A stretch of DNA of 64,000 bases from Lysobacterales bacterium (GTDB lineage: Bacteria; Pseudomonadota; Gammaproteobacteria; Xanthomonadales; Xanthomonadaceae), in assembly GCA_019510125.1 (NCBI GenBank), contig JAEKKX010000016.1:62001-126000 (forward strand), in the 5' to 3' direction. This document shows, one piece after another, positions 1-11,248 of the stretch (the stretch's first letter is position 1; each line of letters opens with the position of its first letter). The notes below the pieces were generated by a model. The model was not told the origin of the DNA, did no database searches, and was given only the letters and a program-made list of their open reading frames with translations. A program made the position numbers and the translations under genes.

Positions 1-47
1 CGATGCCGCTAGAATCGGGGACTTCGCCCGATCCGCACGATACCGCC

Positions 48-719
48 ATGCAGAACCCGTCCGACGCCGACACCGCCCCGCTGCCGCCGCAGCTCACGCC
101 GGTCGAGGCGCGCATCCTCGGCAGCCTGGCCGAGAAGGCCGCGACCACGCCGGACGTGTACCCGCTGACCGTCAACAACATCGTGCTGGCCTGCAACCAG
201 AAGACCGCGCGCGAGCCGGTCACCCAGTTCGACCCCGGCGAGGTCGGCCACGCCCTGCGCCAGATGGAACCGCGCGGGCTCGTGAAGTCGGAATACGGCG
301 CGCGCGCCGAGCGCTACCAGCACAAGCTCGAACGCGTCTACGACCTGACCCCGGCGCAGACCGCGCTGATCGCGCTGCTGCTGCTGCGCGGCCCGCAGAC
401 CCTGCACGAACTGCTCGCGCGCAGCGAGCGGCTGCATCGCTTCGCCGGCGTGGACGACGTGCGCCACGCGCTCGAACGCCTGGCCGAGCGCGACGCGCCG
501 CTGGTGCGCCTGCTGCCGCGCGCGCACGGCCAGCGCGAGGACCGCTACGCCCACCTGCTGTGCGGCGAACCGGCGATGCCCGAGCGCGGCGCGGACGCGT
601 CGCCGGCCCGTGCCCGCGACGACGACACGGTCGACGCGCTGCTGGCGCGGATCGAAGCGCTGGAGGCGCGGGTGGCGGCGCTGGAAGGCCGCGCCGGGGA
701 CGCGCCCGACGCGGCCTGA
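48..719 (+). CDS. yceH: YceH/DUF480 family protein
   Basis: A 223-residue protein of the YceH (DUF480) family, which folds as tandem winged helices; its molecular role is not established. The diagnostic N-terminal block LTPVEARILGSLAEKAATTP and the following YPLTVNNIVLACNQKTAREP are present, and the C-terminus ends in a short coiled-coil-like stretch rich in Glu, Ala and Leu, as usual in the family. An in-frame ATG also exists at position 3, but the ATG at 48 places the conserved block at the normal distance from the N-terminus. The gene converges on clpB with only 12 bases between them. Its TGA sits in the loop of a small inverted repeat (711-725), which may be a weak terminator. Confidence 0.85.
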   Translation: MQNPSDADTAPLPPQLTPVEARILGSLAEKAATTPDVYPLTVNNIVLACNQKTAREPVTQFDPGEVGHALRQMEPRGLVKSEYGARAERYQHKLERVYDLTPAQTALIALLLLRGPQTLHELLARSERLHRFAGVDDVRHALERLAERDAPLVRLLPRAHGQREDRYAHLLCGEPAMPERGADASPARARDDDTVDALLARIEALEARVAALEGRAGDAPDAA

Positions 720-731
720 GGCCGCCTGCGG

Positions 732-3317
<2,586 letters not shown>

Positions 3318-3365
3318 GGCGGGGACTCCGGAAAAAAAGGGGCGGCCGGGCCGCGATGCCCCCTG

Positions 3366-3393
3366 AGATTGGGGCCCGCCCTTCGATTCCAAG
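3366..3393 (-). promoter_or_regulatory. Sigma-32 (heat-shock) promoter of clpB
   Basis: Read on the minus strand, CTTGGAA (3393-3387) is followed after 12 bases by CCCCAATCT (3374-3366). This is close to the RpoH consensus CTTGAAA-N11-16-CCCCATnT. The -10 element lies about 50 bases before the clpB start. A perfect hairpin (GCCCCGCC, 4-base loop, GGCGGGGC, 3393-3412) abuts the -35 element upstream. Confidence 0.75.
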
Positions 3394-3573
3394 CCCCGCC
3401 GGGCGGCGGGGCGTTGACGCCGGTCAAATCCGGTTCTGGCCGCCCCGTGCGGGCGACGGCGCACGCTTCGCATCCCGGCGTTTGCGGGACGCCCCACCTG
3501 CGGCGGCGCACCGTCCGCCGGCGCGGCCTGCCGGCCCCGGCCCGCACCCGGTCGCGGCGTCCCGGCCGGTAAC

Positions 3574-4692
3574 ATGCGGCGCATGCGCATCGTCATCCTG
3601 GGCGGCTACGGCCTGTTCGGCAGCCGCATTTCCCGCACGCTCGCCGGCGACGCCGGCCTGACCGTGATCGTCGCCGGGCGGCATCGCGCCAGCGCCGAAC
3701 GCCTGGTCGCGGAGCTCCGCGACCCGCGCGCGACCGTGCTGGCCGCCGCGCTCGACACCGCCTCGGCGACGTTCGCGACCGAGCTCGCCGCGCTCGCGCC
3801 GGACCTCGTGATCGACACCGCCGGCCCGTTCCAGGCGCGCGACCATGCGGTCGCCCGCGCCGCGCTGGCGGCGGGCGCGCACGTGGTCGATCTCGCCGAC
3901 GCGCGCGCCTACGTCGCCGGCATCGATGCGCTCGACGGCGTCGCCCGCGACGCGGGACGCCGGGTCGTGTCCGGCGCGAGCAGCGTCCCCGGGCTCACCG
4001 GCGCCGTGATCGCGGCGCACCTCGATCGTTTCGCCGCGCTGGAGCACGTCGAAGCGTCGATCGCGCCGGGCAACCGCACGCCGCGCGGCTGGGCGACCAC
4101 GCTGGCGATCCTCGGCTACGTCGGCAAGCCCTTCCGCATCCTGCGCGACGGCGCGTGGCGCACCGCGCACGGCTGGCAGTCGCTGCGCCGGCTGCGCGTG
4201 GACGGCGTGGGCGCGCGCTGGGTCGCGCGCTGCGACGTGCCGGACCTCGACGTGCTGCCCGCGCGCCATCCGCAATTGCGCACGGTCGATTTCCGCGCCG
4301 GCCTGGAACTGCGCCGGATGCACTTCGGCCTGTGGCTGTCGAGCTGGCTGGTGCGCGCGCGGCTGCTGCCGTCGATGACGCCGTTCGCGCGGCCGCTGTT
4401 CGCGATGAGCCGATGGTGGCAGGACACCGGCAGCGACACCGGTTTCCTGCACGTGGCGATGCGCGGCCGCGGCCACGACGGCGCGCCGCTGTCGCTGGCA
4501 TGGACGCTGGTCGCCCGCGCCGGCGACGGTCCGCAGATCCCTGCCACCGCGGCGATCGTGCTTGCGCGCAAGCTCGCGCGCGGCGCGCTCCCCGGCAGCG
4601 GCGCCGGTCCGTGCCTGGACGTGTTCACGCTGGAGGAATTCATGGCCGCGCTCGACGGCTTCGCGATCGCGGCGACCCTGCGCGAGGCCTGA
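3574..4692 (+). CDS. Saccharopine dehydrogenase-like NAD(P)-binding protein
   Basis: A 372-residue cytoplasmic oxidoreductase of the saccharopine dehydrogenase/reductase-like group; its substrate is not known. The N-terminus is a Rossmann fold with dinucleotide-binding loop [10 protein letters not shown] (about residues 10-19), followed by an Asp-Thr-Ala-Gly-Pro-Phe segment and the catalytic-domain motif [13 protein letters not shown] 3574 and ATG 3583 are both possible starts; the latter begins [10 protein letters not shown]. Its usual partner domain DUF4166 is not fused here but is encoded about 450 bases away on the opposite strand (5149-5700), so the two may still act together. It converges with the DCC gene 31 bases downstream. 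Confidence 0.75.
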   Translation: MRRMRIVILGGYGLFGSRISRTLAGDAGLTVIVAGRHRASAERLVAELRDPRATVLAAALDTASATFATELAALAPDLVIDTAGPFQARDHAVARAALAAGAHVVDLADARAYVAGIDALDGVARDAGRRVVSGASSVPGLTGAVIAAHLDRFAALEHVEASIAPGNRTPRGWATTLAILGYVGKPFRILRDGAWRTAHGWQSLRRLRVDGVGARWVARCDVPDLDVLPARHPQLRTVDFRAGLELRRMHFGLWLSSWLVRARLLPSMTPFARPLFAMSRWWQDTGSDTGFLHVAMRGRGHDGAPLSLAWTLVARAGDGPQIPATAAIVLARKLARGALPGSGAGPCLDVFTLEEFMAALDGFAIAATLREA

Positions 4693-4723
4693 TCCGGGAC
4701 GCCGACATCGCCGGCGCAACCGT

Positions 4724-5152
4724 TCAGAGGAAACGCCAGCGCTCTTCCGCTGCGGGCACGCTGCAGGCGTCGTGGCGCCCGAACCAGCGGTAGCGGTGGC
4801 GCGCGACCAGCCGGTACAGCGGATCGCGGACGAAGGCCGGAACCAGCGCGGACAGCCACGCGAGCGTCCACACGCCGCCGAGGCCCACCAGCACCCGGCG
4901 CACGGCGTCGCTGTCGGTCGCGACCCGCGGCTGCGGGCCGCGGTCGTATTCGATCAGGAGGAAGGACGACGGATCGTCCGGGTCGAGGCCGTGCGACGCG
5001 AGCAGGGCGCGACCGGCCTCGCCCTGCATCGCCGCGAAGCGGTAGCGCCCGGCGCGATCGTGGCGGAGCAGGAAGCGCACCCAGCCGTTGCACAGCACGC
5101 AGACGCCGTCGAAGACGATCACGGCGCGCATCGCGGGCACGGCGTCGGTCAT
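4724..5152 (-). CDS. DCC-family thiol-disulfide oxidoreductase (DUF393)
   Basis: A 142-residue thioredoxin-like protein of the DCC family. The name-giving motif is visible as DGVCVLCNGWV near residue 14 (Asp followed by a CxxC-like pair), with the usual WVRFLLRHD helix and a C-terminal LVARHRYRWFGRHDAC. Family members are proposed disulfide oxidoreductases; targets are unknown. The start ATG overlaps the stop of the DUF4166 gene in an ATGA arrangement, so this is the last gene of the rluD-pgeF-DUF4166-DCC operon and is probably translationally coupled. The open frame continues upstream, but those residues are a shadow of the DUF4166 gene. Confidence 0.85.
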   Translation of the reverse strand: MTDAVPAMRAVIVFDGVCVLCNGWVRFLLRHDRAGRYRFAAMQGEAGRALLASHGLDPDDPSSFLLIEYDRGPQPRVATDSDAVRRVLVGLGGVWTLAWLSALVPAFVRDPLYRLVARHRYRWFGRHDACSVPAAEERWRFL

Positions 5153-5700
5153 GCGCGTTCGACCGCCAGCCAGCCGCGGTAATGCACCAGCGGACCGGCC
5201 AGCGGCAGCGCCGCGACCACCTCGAACCGGTAGCGCTCGCCGTCGGCGGACTCGCGCGCCCGGACCTGCGCGAACCACGACGCCGGCAGCGGCAGCACCC
5301 CGAACACGCGCACGCCGCGCACGGCCCAGACGATGTCGGCGTCGCGGCTGTCGAGCCGGAAGCGGAAATCGACCGGCCCCAGGCGCTCGTGGAGCAGGCC
5401 GTCGACCGCGCGCAGCCGCGAACGCATCGCGTGTCCGGCGACATGGCGCGTCCAGCGTTCGCGGCCGTCGTCGCCGGCGACGATCTCGACCGCGATCGGC
5501 CCGGCGCCCGCCGGCGGCAGGCGCGTGGCCCAGGCGCACAGGCGCGCCAGCGCGCTGCGCCCGCGCACGACGACGACTTCGCCGCGCCACAGCGCGGCCC
5601 CACGGTGCAGATGCAGCCGGCGCAGCGGCGCCGGCAGGGCGTCGAACGCCGCCGCGCCGAGCAGCCTGCGGAACAGCGGATCGCGGCCCGCGGCCGTCAT
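5149..5700 (-). CDS. DUF4166 domain protein
   Basis: A 183-residue protein made up almost wholly of a DUF4166 domain: a start like DPLFRRLLGAAAFDALPAP, then a beta-rich body ending LVHYRGWLAVERA. In many bacteria this domain is the C-terminal part of saccharopine-dehydrogenase-like proteins; here it stands alone while a separate Rossmann-domain protein is encoded convergently at 3574-4692. Both ends overlap neighbours by 4 bases (pgeF upstream, DCC gene downstream), which fixes the start at 5700. No signal peptide or membrane segment is seen. The function is unknown. Confidence 0.75.
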   Translation of the reverse strand: MTAAGRDPLFRRLLGAAAFDALPAPLRRLHLHRGAALWRGEVVVVRGRSALARLCAWATRLPPAGAGPIAVEIVAGDDGRERWTRHVAGHAMRSRLRAVDGLLHERLGPVDFRFRLDSRDADIVWAVRGVRVFGVLPLPASWFAQVRARESADGERYRFEVVAALPLAGPLVHYRGWLAVERA

Positions 5701-6470
5701 GCGGGGTCGATCCGGGCCAGCGTCGCCATCCGTCCGCTGCGGGCGTCGCGACGGTGCGAGAAGAACCGCGCCGGGTCGGACAGCGTGCACAGGTCGCCGC
5801 CGTGGACCCGGGTCACGCCGACCTGCGCCAGCCGCATCCGCGCGATGGCCGGCAAATCGACCCGCCAGTGCCCGGGCCGGGTCGGCACGAACGCGCGCGC
5901 GGCTTCGGCGTCGTGGGCCAGGAAGCGGTCGCGCACCTCGGCGCCGATCTCGTAGCGCTGCGGGCCCGCGCACGGGCCGATCCACGCGACCAGCCGCGTC
6001 GGCGGCGTGCGCATCGCGGCGACGGTCGCCTCCAGCATGCCCGCCGACAGCCCGGGCCAGCCGGCGTGGGCGGCGCCGATCTCGTCGCCGGCCTCGGATG
6101 CGAACACCACCGGCAGGCAGTCGGCGGTGAGGATCGCAAGCACCGTGCCCGGGACCGCGGTGACCGCGGCGTCGGCGGTCGGTTCGCGGCCGTCGCCCGG
6201 GCCCGCCACCCGTACCACCTCGGTGCCGTGGACCTGCTTCAGCCAGTGCGGCGCGGCCGGCAGGCCGGCGAGGCGGACCAGCTCGGCGCGGTTGGCCTCG
6301 ACCGTGGCCGGGTCGTCGCCGTCCGCGGCGGTGCGGTTGCCGAGGTTGAAGGTGTCGAACGGCGCCCGCGAGCCCCCCGCGCCGTGGCGCAGGGTGGTGA
6401 AGGCGCGGACGCCGGGCGGCGCCGGCCAGTCGGCGGGCAGGAACGGGCCGGTGGTCGGCGCGCCGCTCAC
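5697..6470 (-). CDS. pgeF: PgeF, laccase-domain protein (YfiH family)
   Basis: A 257-residue member of the YfiH/PgeF family, which in E. coli clears peptidoglycan precursors carrying wrongly incorporated L-serine; relatives also act on purine nucleosides. Seen are the zinc-site residues of the family: His in [11 protein letters not shown], Cys in [10 protein letters not shown] and His in AAHAGWPGL, plus the C-terminal Cys in [18 protein letters not shown]. The start is a GTG at 6470, chosen because it overlaps the rluD stop as GTGA and gives the normal length. The rluD-pgeF pairing is conserved in gammaproteobacteria. Confidence 0.92.
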   Translation of the reverse strand: MSGAPTTGPFLPADWPAPPGVRAFTTLRHGAGGSRAPFDTFNLGNRTAADGDDPATVEANRAELVRLAGLPAAPHWLKQVHGTEVVRVAGPGDGREPTADAAVTAVPGTVLAILTADCLPVVFASEAGDEIGAAHAGWPGLSAGMLEATVAAMRTPPTRLVAWIGPCAGPQRYEIGAEVRDRFLAHDAEAARAFVPTRPGHWRVDLPAIARMRLAQVGVTRVHGGDLCTLSDPARFFSHRRDARSGRMATLARIDPA

Positions 6471-7456
6471 CGGGCGCGTTCCCCGGCCTCGCGGCTGTCC
6501 TCGCGCAGGGCCGCGACCAGCGCCTGCATGTCGGCCGGCATCGGCGCGGCGCAGCGGACCGGTGCGCCGCTGATCGGGTGGGCGAACGCCAGCACCTCGG
6601 CGTGCAGGGCCTGCCGGCGGAACCCGCGCAGCCCGGCGACCAGGTCGTCGGTCGCCTGTTTCGGCAGCTTCAGCGGCCCGCCGTACAGCGGGTCGCCGAC
6701 GATCGGGTGCTTGATGTGCGCCATGTGGACGCGGATCTGGTGGGTGCGACCGGTCTCCAGCCGGCACTCCAGCAGGGTGTGGGCGCGGAAGCGCTCGCGC
6801 AGGCGGTAGTGGGTCACGGCCTCGCGGCCGTCCTCGCGCACCGCCTGGCGCAGGCGGTCGCGCGGGTGGCGGTCGATCGGCGCGTTCACCGTGCCGCCGG
6901 ACACCAGCGCGCCGACCACCACCGCCAGGTACTGGCGATGGACCTCGCGCGCCGACAGTTGCTCGACCAGCGCGGTGTGCGCCGGCAGGGTCCGCGCCAC
7001 CACCATCACCCCCGAGGTGTCCTTGTCCAGGCGATGGACGATGCCCGCCCGCGGCAGCGCCGCCAGCGCGGGGTCGCGGTGGAGCAGTGCGTTGACCAGG
7101 GTGCCCGCCGGGTTGCCGGCGCCCGGATGCACCACCAGCCCGGCCGGCTTGTCCAGCACGAACACGTGTTCGTCCTCGTGCAGGACGTCCAGCGCGATGT
7201 CCTCGGGCTCGGACCGGGTCTGGATCTCCAGCACCGCGGTCAGGCTCACCGTCTCGCCGCCCCGGACCGGGTCGCGCGGCCGGACCTCGCGGCCGTCCAG
7301 GCGGGCGTCGCCGGACTTGATCCATTCCGCCAGCCGCGAGCGCGAGTACTCGGGGAACAGTTCCGCGAGCACGGCGTCGAACCGGCGCCCGGCGGCGACG
7401 TCCGGCACCTGCGCGGTGCGCGTCTCCGGGGGCGTCGGGGGCATGGATGCGGACAT
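6467..7456 (-). CDS. rluD: 23S rRNA pseudouridine synthase RluD
   Basis: A 329-residue pseudouridine synthase that modifies helix 69 of 23S rRNA (U1911, U1915 and U1917 in E. coli). An N-terminal S4 RNA-binding domain ([20 protein letters not shown], about residues 26-45) precedes the RluA-type catalytic domain with the invariant active-site motif HRLDKDTSG near residue 142, followed by [12 protein letters not shown]. Length fits RluD (326 in E. coli). It is divergent from bamD with about 95 bases between the starts, the classical arrangement, and it leads the four-gene overlapping operon. Confidence 0.93.
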   Translation of the reverse strand: MSASMPPTPPETRTAQVPDVAAGRRFDAVLAELFPEYSRSRLAEWIKSGDARLDGREVRPRDPVRGGETVSLTAVLEIQTRSEPEDIALDVLHEDEHVFVLDKPAGLVVHPGAGNPAGTLVNALLHRDPALAALPRAGIVHRLDKDTSGVMVVARTLPAHTALVEQLSAREVHRQYLAVVVGALVSGGTVNAPIDRHPRDRLRQAVREDGREAVTHYRLRERFRAHTLLECRLETGRTHQIRVHMAHIKHPIVGDPLYGGPLKLPKQATDDLVAGLRGFRRQALHAEVLAFAHPISGAPVRCAAPMPADMQALVAALREDSREAGERAR

Positions 7457-7550
7457 GGCGGCTCCTGCGGGCGCGGTTTCGCCCGGTTAAGGGGGCTCGG
7501 CGGCCCGGGCTGCTATTATCGCCCGCTCGTCCCGCACCGCAGCAGCCCGC

Positions 7551-8438
7551 ATGCTCCTTCGCCGCCCGTCGTTCCCCGCCCTCCTGCGTCCTGTCCTGCT
7601 GCTGGTGGTCCTCCTCGCGTTCGGCACGTCCGGCTGCGCCCGGCTCAAGAACGGCCTGAAGGGCGACAAGGTCGACGAGAACACGCCGGCCGCCGAGCTC
7701 TACGCCAAGGGCCAGAAGTCGATCCGCAACGGCAACTACGACAACGCCGTGCAGAACTTCAAGCGCCTGGTCGCCCAGTACCCGTACGGCCCGTACACCG
7801 AGCAGGCGCTGATGGAAACGGCGTACGCCCAGTTCAAGCAGGGCGCCAACGAGGACGCGATCTCCACCATCGACCGCTTCCTGCGCACCTACCCGACCCA
7901 CCGCAACGCGGCCTATCTCTACTACCTGCGCGGGCTGGTCAACTCCAGCCGCGACACGGTGTTCCTGCAGCGGGTGTGGAAGCTGGACGCCAGCCGCCGC
8001 GACCTCGCCACCCCGCAGCAGGCCTACAACGACTTCAAGATCGTCACCGAGCGCTATCCGAATTCGCGCTACGCCGAGGACGCGGCCAAGCGCATGCTGG
8101 CGCTGCGCGACCTGTTCGCCCGCCACGAGATCGAGACCGCGCTGTACTACCTGCGCCGGACCGCGTGGGTGGCGGCGGTCGAGCGCGCCCAGTACATGCG
8201 CGAGACCTATCCGGACAGCGCCTACGACAGCGACGGCATCGCGGTGATGGCCGAGGCCTACACCAAGCTCGGCAACACGGCCCTCGCCGACGGCGCGCGC
8301 GACGCCCTGCGCCAGCGCGATCCGCAGCACCCGTGGCTGGCGGACCAGAAGAGCTGGCCGGACTATCCGTGGCTGGTGCGCAAGCTCAATCCGTTCGCCC
8401 GTGAGCGCTCGGCGCTGGACAACGAACCGCGGCGCTGA
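7551..8438 (+). CDS. bamD: Outer-membrane assembly lipoprotein BamD
   Basis: Essential lipoprotein of the BAM complex that folds beta-barrel proteins into the outer membrane. The N-terminus is a lipoprotein signal peptide with a hydrophobic run and lipobox FGTSGCA, placing the acylated Cys near residue 29. The rest (about 45-245) is a series of TPR-like helical repeats: AAELYAKGQKSIRNGNYDNA, AQYPYGPYTEQALMETAYAQ and QAYNDFKIVTERYPNSRYAE. Length is 295 residues, slightly above E. coli BamD because of a longer C-terminal tail. A TATTAT at 7514-7519 is a possible -10 element. A strong bidirectional terminator follows the gene. Confidence 0.95.
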   Translation: MLLRRPSFPALLRPVLLLVVLLAFGTSGCARLKNGLKGDKVDENTPAAELYAKGQKSIRNGNYDNAVQNFKRLVAQYPYGPYTEQALMETAYAQFKQGANEDAISTIDRFLRTYPTHRNAAYLYYLRGLVNSSRDTVFLQRVWKLDASRRDLATPQQAYNDFKIVTERYPNSRYAEDAAKRMLALRDLFARHEIETALYYLRRTAWVAAVERAQYMRETYPDSAYDSDGIAVMAEAYTKLGNTALADGARDALRQRDPQHPWLADQKSWPDYPWLVRKLNPFARERSALDNEPRR

Positions 8439-8455
8439 ACGCCCCGCCGGATCCC

Positions 8456-8485
8456 CGGAAAAGCCGCCGAAAGGCGGCTTTTCCG
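8456..8485. terminator. Bidirectional intrinsic terminator between bamD and the 8505-8978 gene
   Basis: A perfect 13-bp inverted repeat with loop GAAA (8469-8472). The arms start with CGGAAAAG and end with CTTTTCCG, so each strand has a run of T at the end of its stem. It sits 18 bases after the bamD stop and 20 bases after the stop of the convergent gene, so it serves both. Confidence 0.9.
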
Positions 8486-8504
8486 TGTCCGCGGCCGGCG
8501 GCGG

Positions 8505-8978
8505 TCACAGCCGTTCCGACGACGCCAGCGACGGCGCGTCCTGGTCCCGCGGGTCGCCGACCAGCCACTGGCTGAAGCCGGACGCCTCGAAATCGAGGAA
8601 GCCTTCCGGCCAGTTCACCTCGATCCGCCAGCGCCACGGGCCATAGTCGTTGGCCCCGTCCGCACCGGCCTCGCCCGCACCGTCCGCCGGCGGCCGCAGC
8701 GGTTCGCGCCGGATCGCATCGATCGAGAACGGGGTCGTGCCCGCGCTGCAGGCGACGTAGTCCAGCGCCAGCCGCAGGCCGGAGACCTCGTGGAACTGCA
8801 GCATCGCCTGGGCGACGCGGAAGCGGACGCCGCCGTGCCCCGCGTCGACCCATTCGAGGATGAAGTCGATGTCGAGCTGCAGCTCGGCGACGCCGTGCGC
8901 GCCCTCGACGATGCGCAGGCCGTGCACGCTGACGTCGTGCCAGGACAGCGCATCGAAGTCGGCGGTGTACCAGCGCAT
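8505..8978 (-). CDS. Conserved hypothetical protein
   Basis: A 157-residue acidic protein I cannot assign to a named family. It begins MRWYTADFDALSWHDVSVHG and reads as a beta-rich globular domain with many Trp and Tyr and a run of alternating hydrophobic and charged residues (ELQLDIDFILEWVD). There is no signal peptide, membrane segment or Cys motif; the 20 or so residues after about residue 80 are low-complexity Ala/Gly/Asp. It lies 41 bases downstream of nadE in the same direction, so it could be co-transcribed with it, and ends at the shared terminator with bamD. Confidence 0.65.
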   Translation of the reverse strand: MRWYTADFDALSWHDVSVHGLRIVEGAHGVAELQLDIDFILEWVDAGHGGVRFRVAQAMLQFHEVSGLRLALDYVACSAGTTPFSIDAIRREPLRPPADGAGEAGADGANDYGPWRWRIEVNWPEGFLDFEASGFSQWLVGDPRDQDAPSLASSERL

Positions 8979-9019
8979 GCGGCGCGAAGGTGGCGGAAGA
9001 CGGCGGGCCGGGGCCCGCC

Positions 9020-10678
9020 CTAGGCCGAATAGCCGTTGGTGATCGGATAGCGCCGCTCGCGGCCGAACGCGCGTCGCGAGATCTTCGGGCCCGGCGCGGC
9101 CTGGTGCCGCTTCCACTCCGAAATCCGCACCAGCCGCAGCACGCGGTCCACGGTCGCGGCGTCGAAGCCGGCGCGGACGATCTCGTCGCGGGACTGCTCC
9201 TGGTCGATGTGCCGGAACAGGATGCCGTCGAGCACGTCGTACGGCGGCAGCGAGTCCTCGTCCTTCTGGTTCTCGCGCAGTTCGGCGGTGGGCGGGCGCG
9301 AGATCACCGCCGGCGGGATCACCCCGCCCGACGACCCGGCCGGTGCGCCGCCCACGGTGTTGCGCCACTTCGACAGCGCGAACACCTCGGTCTTGTACAG
9401 GTCCTTGATCGGCGCATAGCCGCCGCACATGTCGCCGTAGATGGTGGCGTAGCCGACCGCGTACTCGCTCTTGTTGCCGGTGGTCAGCAGCAGGCCGCCG
9501 AACTTGTTGGCCAGCGCCATCAGGATCGCGCCGCGGCAGCGCGACTGGAGGTTTTCCTCGGTCACGTCCACCGGCTTGCCGGCGAAGGTCTCCGCGAGCG
9601 CGTCGAGGTAGCCCTGGAACGGTTTCTCGATCGGCACCGCCAGCAGCTTCACGCCGAGCGCGCGGCACTGCTCGTCGGCGAGGTCGTTCGACAGCCCGGC
9701 GGTGTAGCGCGACGGCAGCCGCACCGCGGTGACGTGCTCCGCGCCCAGCGCATCGACCGCCAGCGCCAGCACCAGCGCCGAATCGATGCCGCCGGACAGG
9801 CCCAGCCAGACGTCGGAAAAGCCGTTCTTGCGGCAGTAGTCCTGCAGGCCGCGGACGATCGCCCGCCACGCCAGCGCATCGCGGCTCTCGTCGCCGTCGT
9901 CCATCCAGCGCACCGGCGCGAACGCGCGCGCGGCGACGTCGTAGTCGACGACCAGCCACTGGTCGGTGAACGCCGCCGCGGCCGGGTGCACGGTGCCGTC
10001 GGCGTCGGCGACCACCGAAGCGCCGTCGAACACCAGCGCGTCCTGGCCGCCGACGACGTTGAGGTAGGCGATCGCCGCGCCGGTCTCGGTGGTGCGCTGC
10101 GCCAGCAGGGCGTCGCGCTGGGCGTGCTTGTCGCGCTCGAACGGCGAGGCGTTCGGCACCAGCACGAGTTCGGCGCCGCTGCGCACGGTGCTCGCGATGG
10201 GCTCGGCGAACCACAGGTCCTCGCAGATGACGAGGCCGACCGGCACGCCCCCGACCTCGAACACGCAGTCCTCGCGGTCCGGATCGACGTCGAAGTAGCG
10301 GCGCTCGTCGAACACCGCGTAGTTCGGCAGTTCGCGCTTGCGGTAGGTGCGTTCGACGGCGCCGTCGCGGAGCACGCTGGCGGCGTTGTAGACCACGCTG
10401 CCGGCGGCCTCGGGCCAGCCGACGACCGCCACGATGCCGGTCGCCGCCCGGGCGACCTCCTCGATGGCCGTGGCGCAGTCGCGCAGGAAACTCGGGCGCA
10501 TCAGCAGGTCTTCCGGCGGGTAGCCCGACAGCGACAGCTCCGGGAACAGCACGATGTCGGCGTCGAACTCGTCCCGCGCGAACGCGATCATCTCCGCGAT
10601 CCGCGCCGCGTTGCCGCGCACGGCGCCGACCGGGAAATCGAACTGGGCGAGGGCGATCCGCAGCGAACCCATGCTCAT
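9020..10678 (-). CDS. nadE: Glutamine-dependent NAD+ synthetase
   Basis: Catalyses the last step of NAD synthesis, amidating nicotinic acid adenine dinucleotide with glutamine as ammonia donor. The 552 residues contain an N-terminal nitrilase-type glutaminase (Glu in LFPELSLSGYPP near 48, Lys in TYRKRELPNY, nucleophile Cys in VGLVICEDLW near 151) and a C-terminal synthetase domain with the ATP-pyrophosphatase loop LGLSGGIDSALV near residue 292. Length and order match the two-domain bacterial enzyme. The start MSMGSLRIALAQ overlaps the stop of a decayed DUF559 reading frame. Confidence 0.95.
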   Translation of the reverse strand: MSMGSLRIALAQFDFPVGAVRGNAARIAEMIAFARDEFDADIVLFPELSLSGYPPEDLLMRPSFLRDCATAIEEVARAATGIVAVVGWPEAAGSVVYNAASVLRDGAVERTYRKRELPNYAVFDERRYFDVDPDREDCVFEVGGVPVGLVICEDLWFAEPIASTVRSGAELVLVPNASPFERDKHAQRDALLAQRTTETGAAIAYLNVVGGQDALVFDGASVVADADGTVHPAAAAFTDQWLVVDYDVAARAFAPVRWMDDGDESRDALAWRAIVRGLQDYCRKNGFSDVWLGLSGGIDSALVLALAVDALGAEHVTAVRLPSRYTAGLSNDLADEQCRALGVKLLAVPIEKPFQGYLDALAETFAGKPVDVTEENLQSRCRGAILMALANKFGGLLLTTGNKSEYAVGYATIYGDMCGGYAPIKDLYKTEVFALSKWRNTVGGAPAGSSGGVIPPAVISRPPTAELRENQKDEDSLPPYDVLDGILFRHIDQEQSRDEIVRAGFDAATVDRVLRLVRISEWKRHQAAPGPKISRRAFGRERRYPITNGYSA

Positions 10679-11095
10679 GCGACACCTCCGCGCCTGCCGG
10701 CGCGCAGCGGCATGTCACCCTCCCCCGCCTGCGGGCAAAGGCCGGAATGGGGGAGCTTCGACAGCGATTCCAGGATCATGCCGCATACGCCTTCGATCTG
10801 TTCCAGAACCGCATTATTCCAGAAACGCAGGACGAGAAAGCCTGCCACCCAGCCAGCCATCGCGCCTCGGATCGCGCGCCGATCCAGCGTGCTGGCCGCC
10901 GTCGACTTCGACGACGAGACGCCTTTCCAGGCAGACGAAATCGACGATGCATGGGCCGACCGGGCATTGCCGCCGGAAACGATGCCCCGCCCGTTGCCTG
11001 CATCGGGGATGCCGCCGGCGCTTCTGCTCGGCGTCAGTCATGTGTCGACGCAACCCACGCGCGGCATCGCGTTTCTGGCCTTCCCGCATGCCCAT
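10675..11095 (-). pseudogene. DUF559 endonuclease-domain protein, frameshifted
   Basis: Reading on the minus strand from about 11095, a DUF559-type protein begins MGMREGQKRDAARGLRRHMT and continues with a recognisable core (FVCLERRLVVEVDGGQH). Near 10856-10861 the frame breaks: the expected continuation FLVLRFWNNAVLEQIEGV is found in the next frame. Removing one G from a GGG run there restores a continuous protein. DUF559 is a Vsr-like/restriction-endonuclease-like fold of unknown role, often a single mobile gene in proteobacteria. The second-frame stop falls on the nadE start codon, and its tail is derived from an intergenic repeat (10709-10753), as often seen in these genes. A sequencing error is the alternative to true decay. 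Confidence 0.75.
10709..10753. repeat. GC-rich intergenic palindromic repeat
   Basis: Contains CACCCTCCCCCGCCTGCGGG followed by an imperfect complement ending GGAATGGGGGAG. It has the same flavour as the copies at 11191-11235, 12268-12311 and 16453-16564, a repeat type scattered between genes in xanthomonads. Here it supplies the C-terminal codons of the broken DUF559 frame. Confidence 0.55.
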
Positions 11096-11190
11096 GCTCC
11101 GAGGTCTCGCCACGATCGGAACAGTGAAACCGCTTGCGAGCCGTTCGGATGTCGGGAAACGCCGCGCTGCAATGTCGTGCAACAGCGCTC

Positions 11191-11235
11191 CTTCCCCACC
11201 CCTCCCCCGCCTGCGGGGAGGATTGGGGTGGGGGC
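11191..11235. repeat. GC-rich intergenic palindromic repeat
   Basis: Inverted repeat with outer arms CCCCACCCC and GGGGTGGGG and inner arms CTCCCC and GGGGAG around a CGCCTG centre. It lies between nrdB and the DUF559 remnant, 14 bases past the nrdB stop, and could also fold as a transcript 3' end. Confidence 0.6.
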
Positions 11236-11248
11236 CGCCCGTCATCGC

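Noticed and set aside
7487-7519. Full promoter for bamD using TTAAGG and TATTAT
   Set aside because: The spacer between the two elements would be 21 bases, too long for a sigma-70 promoter; only the -10 candidate is mentioned.
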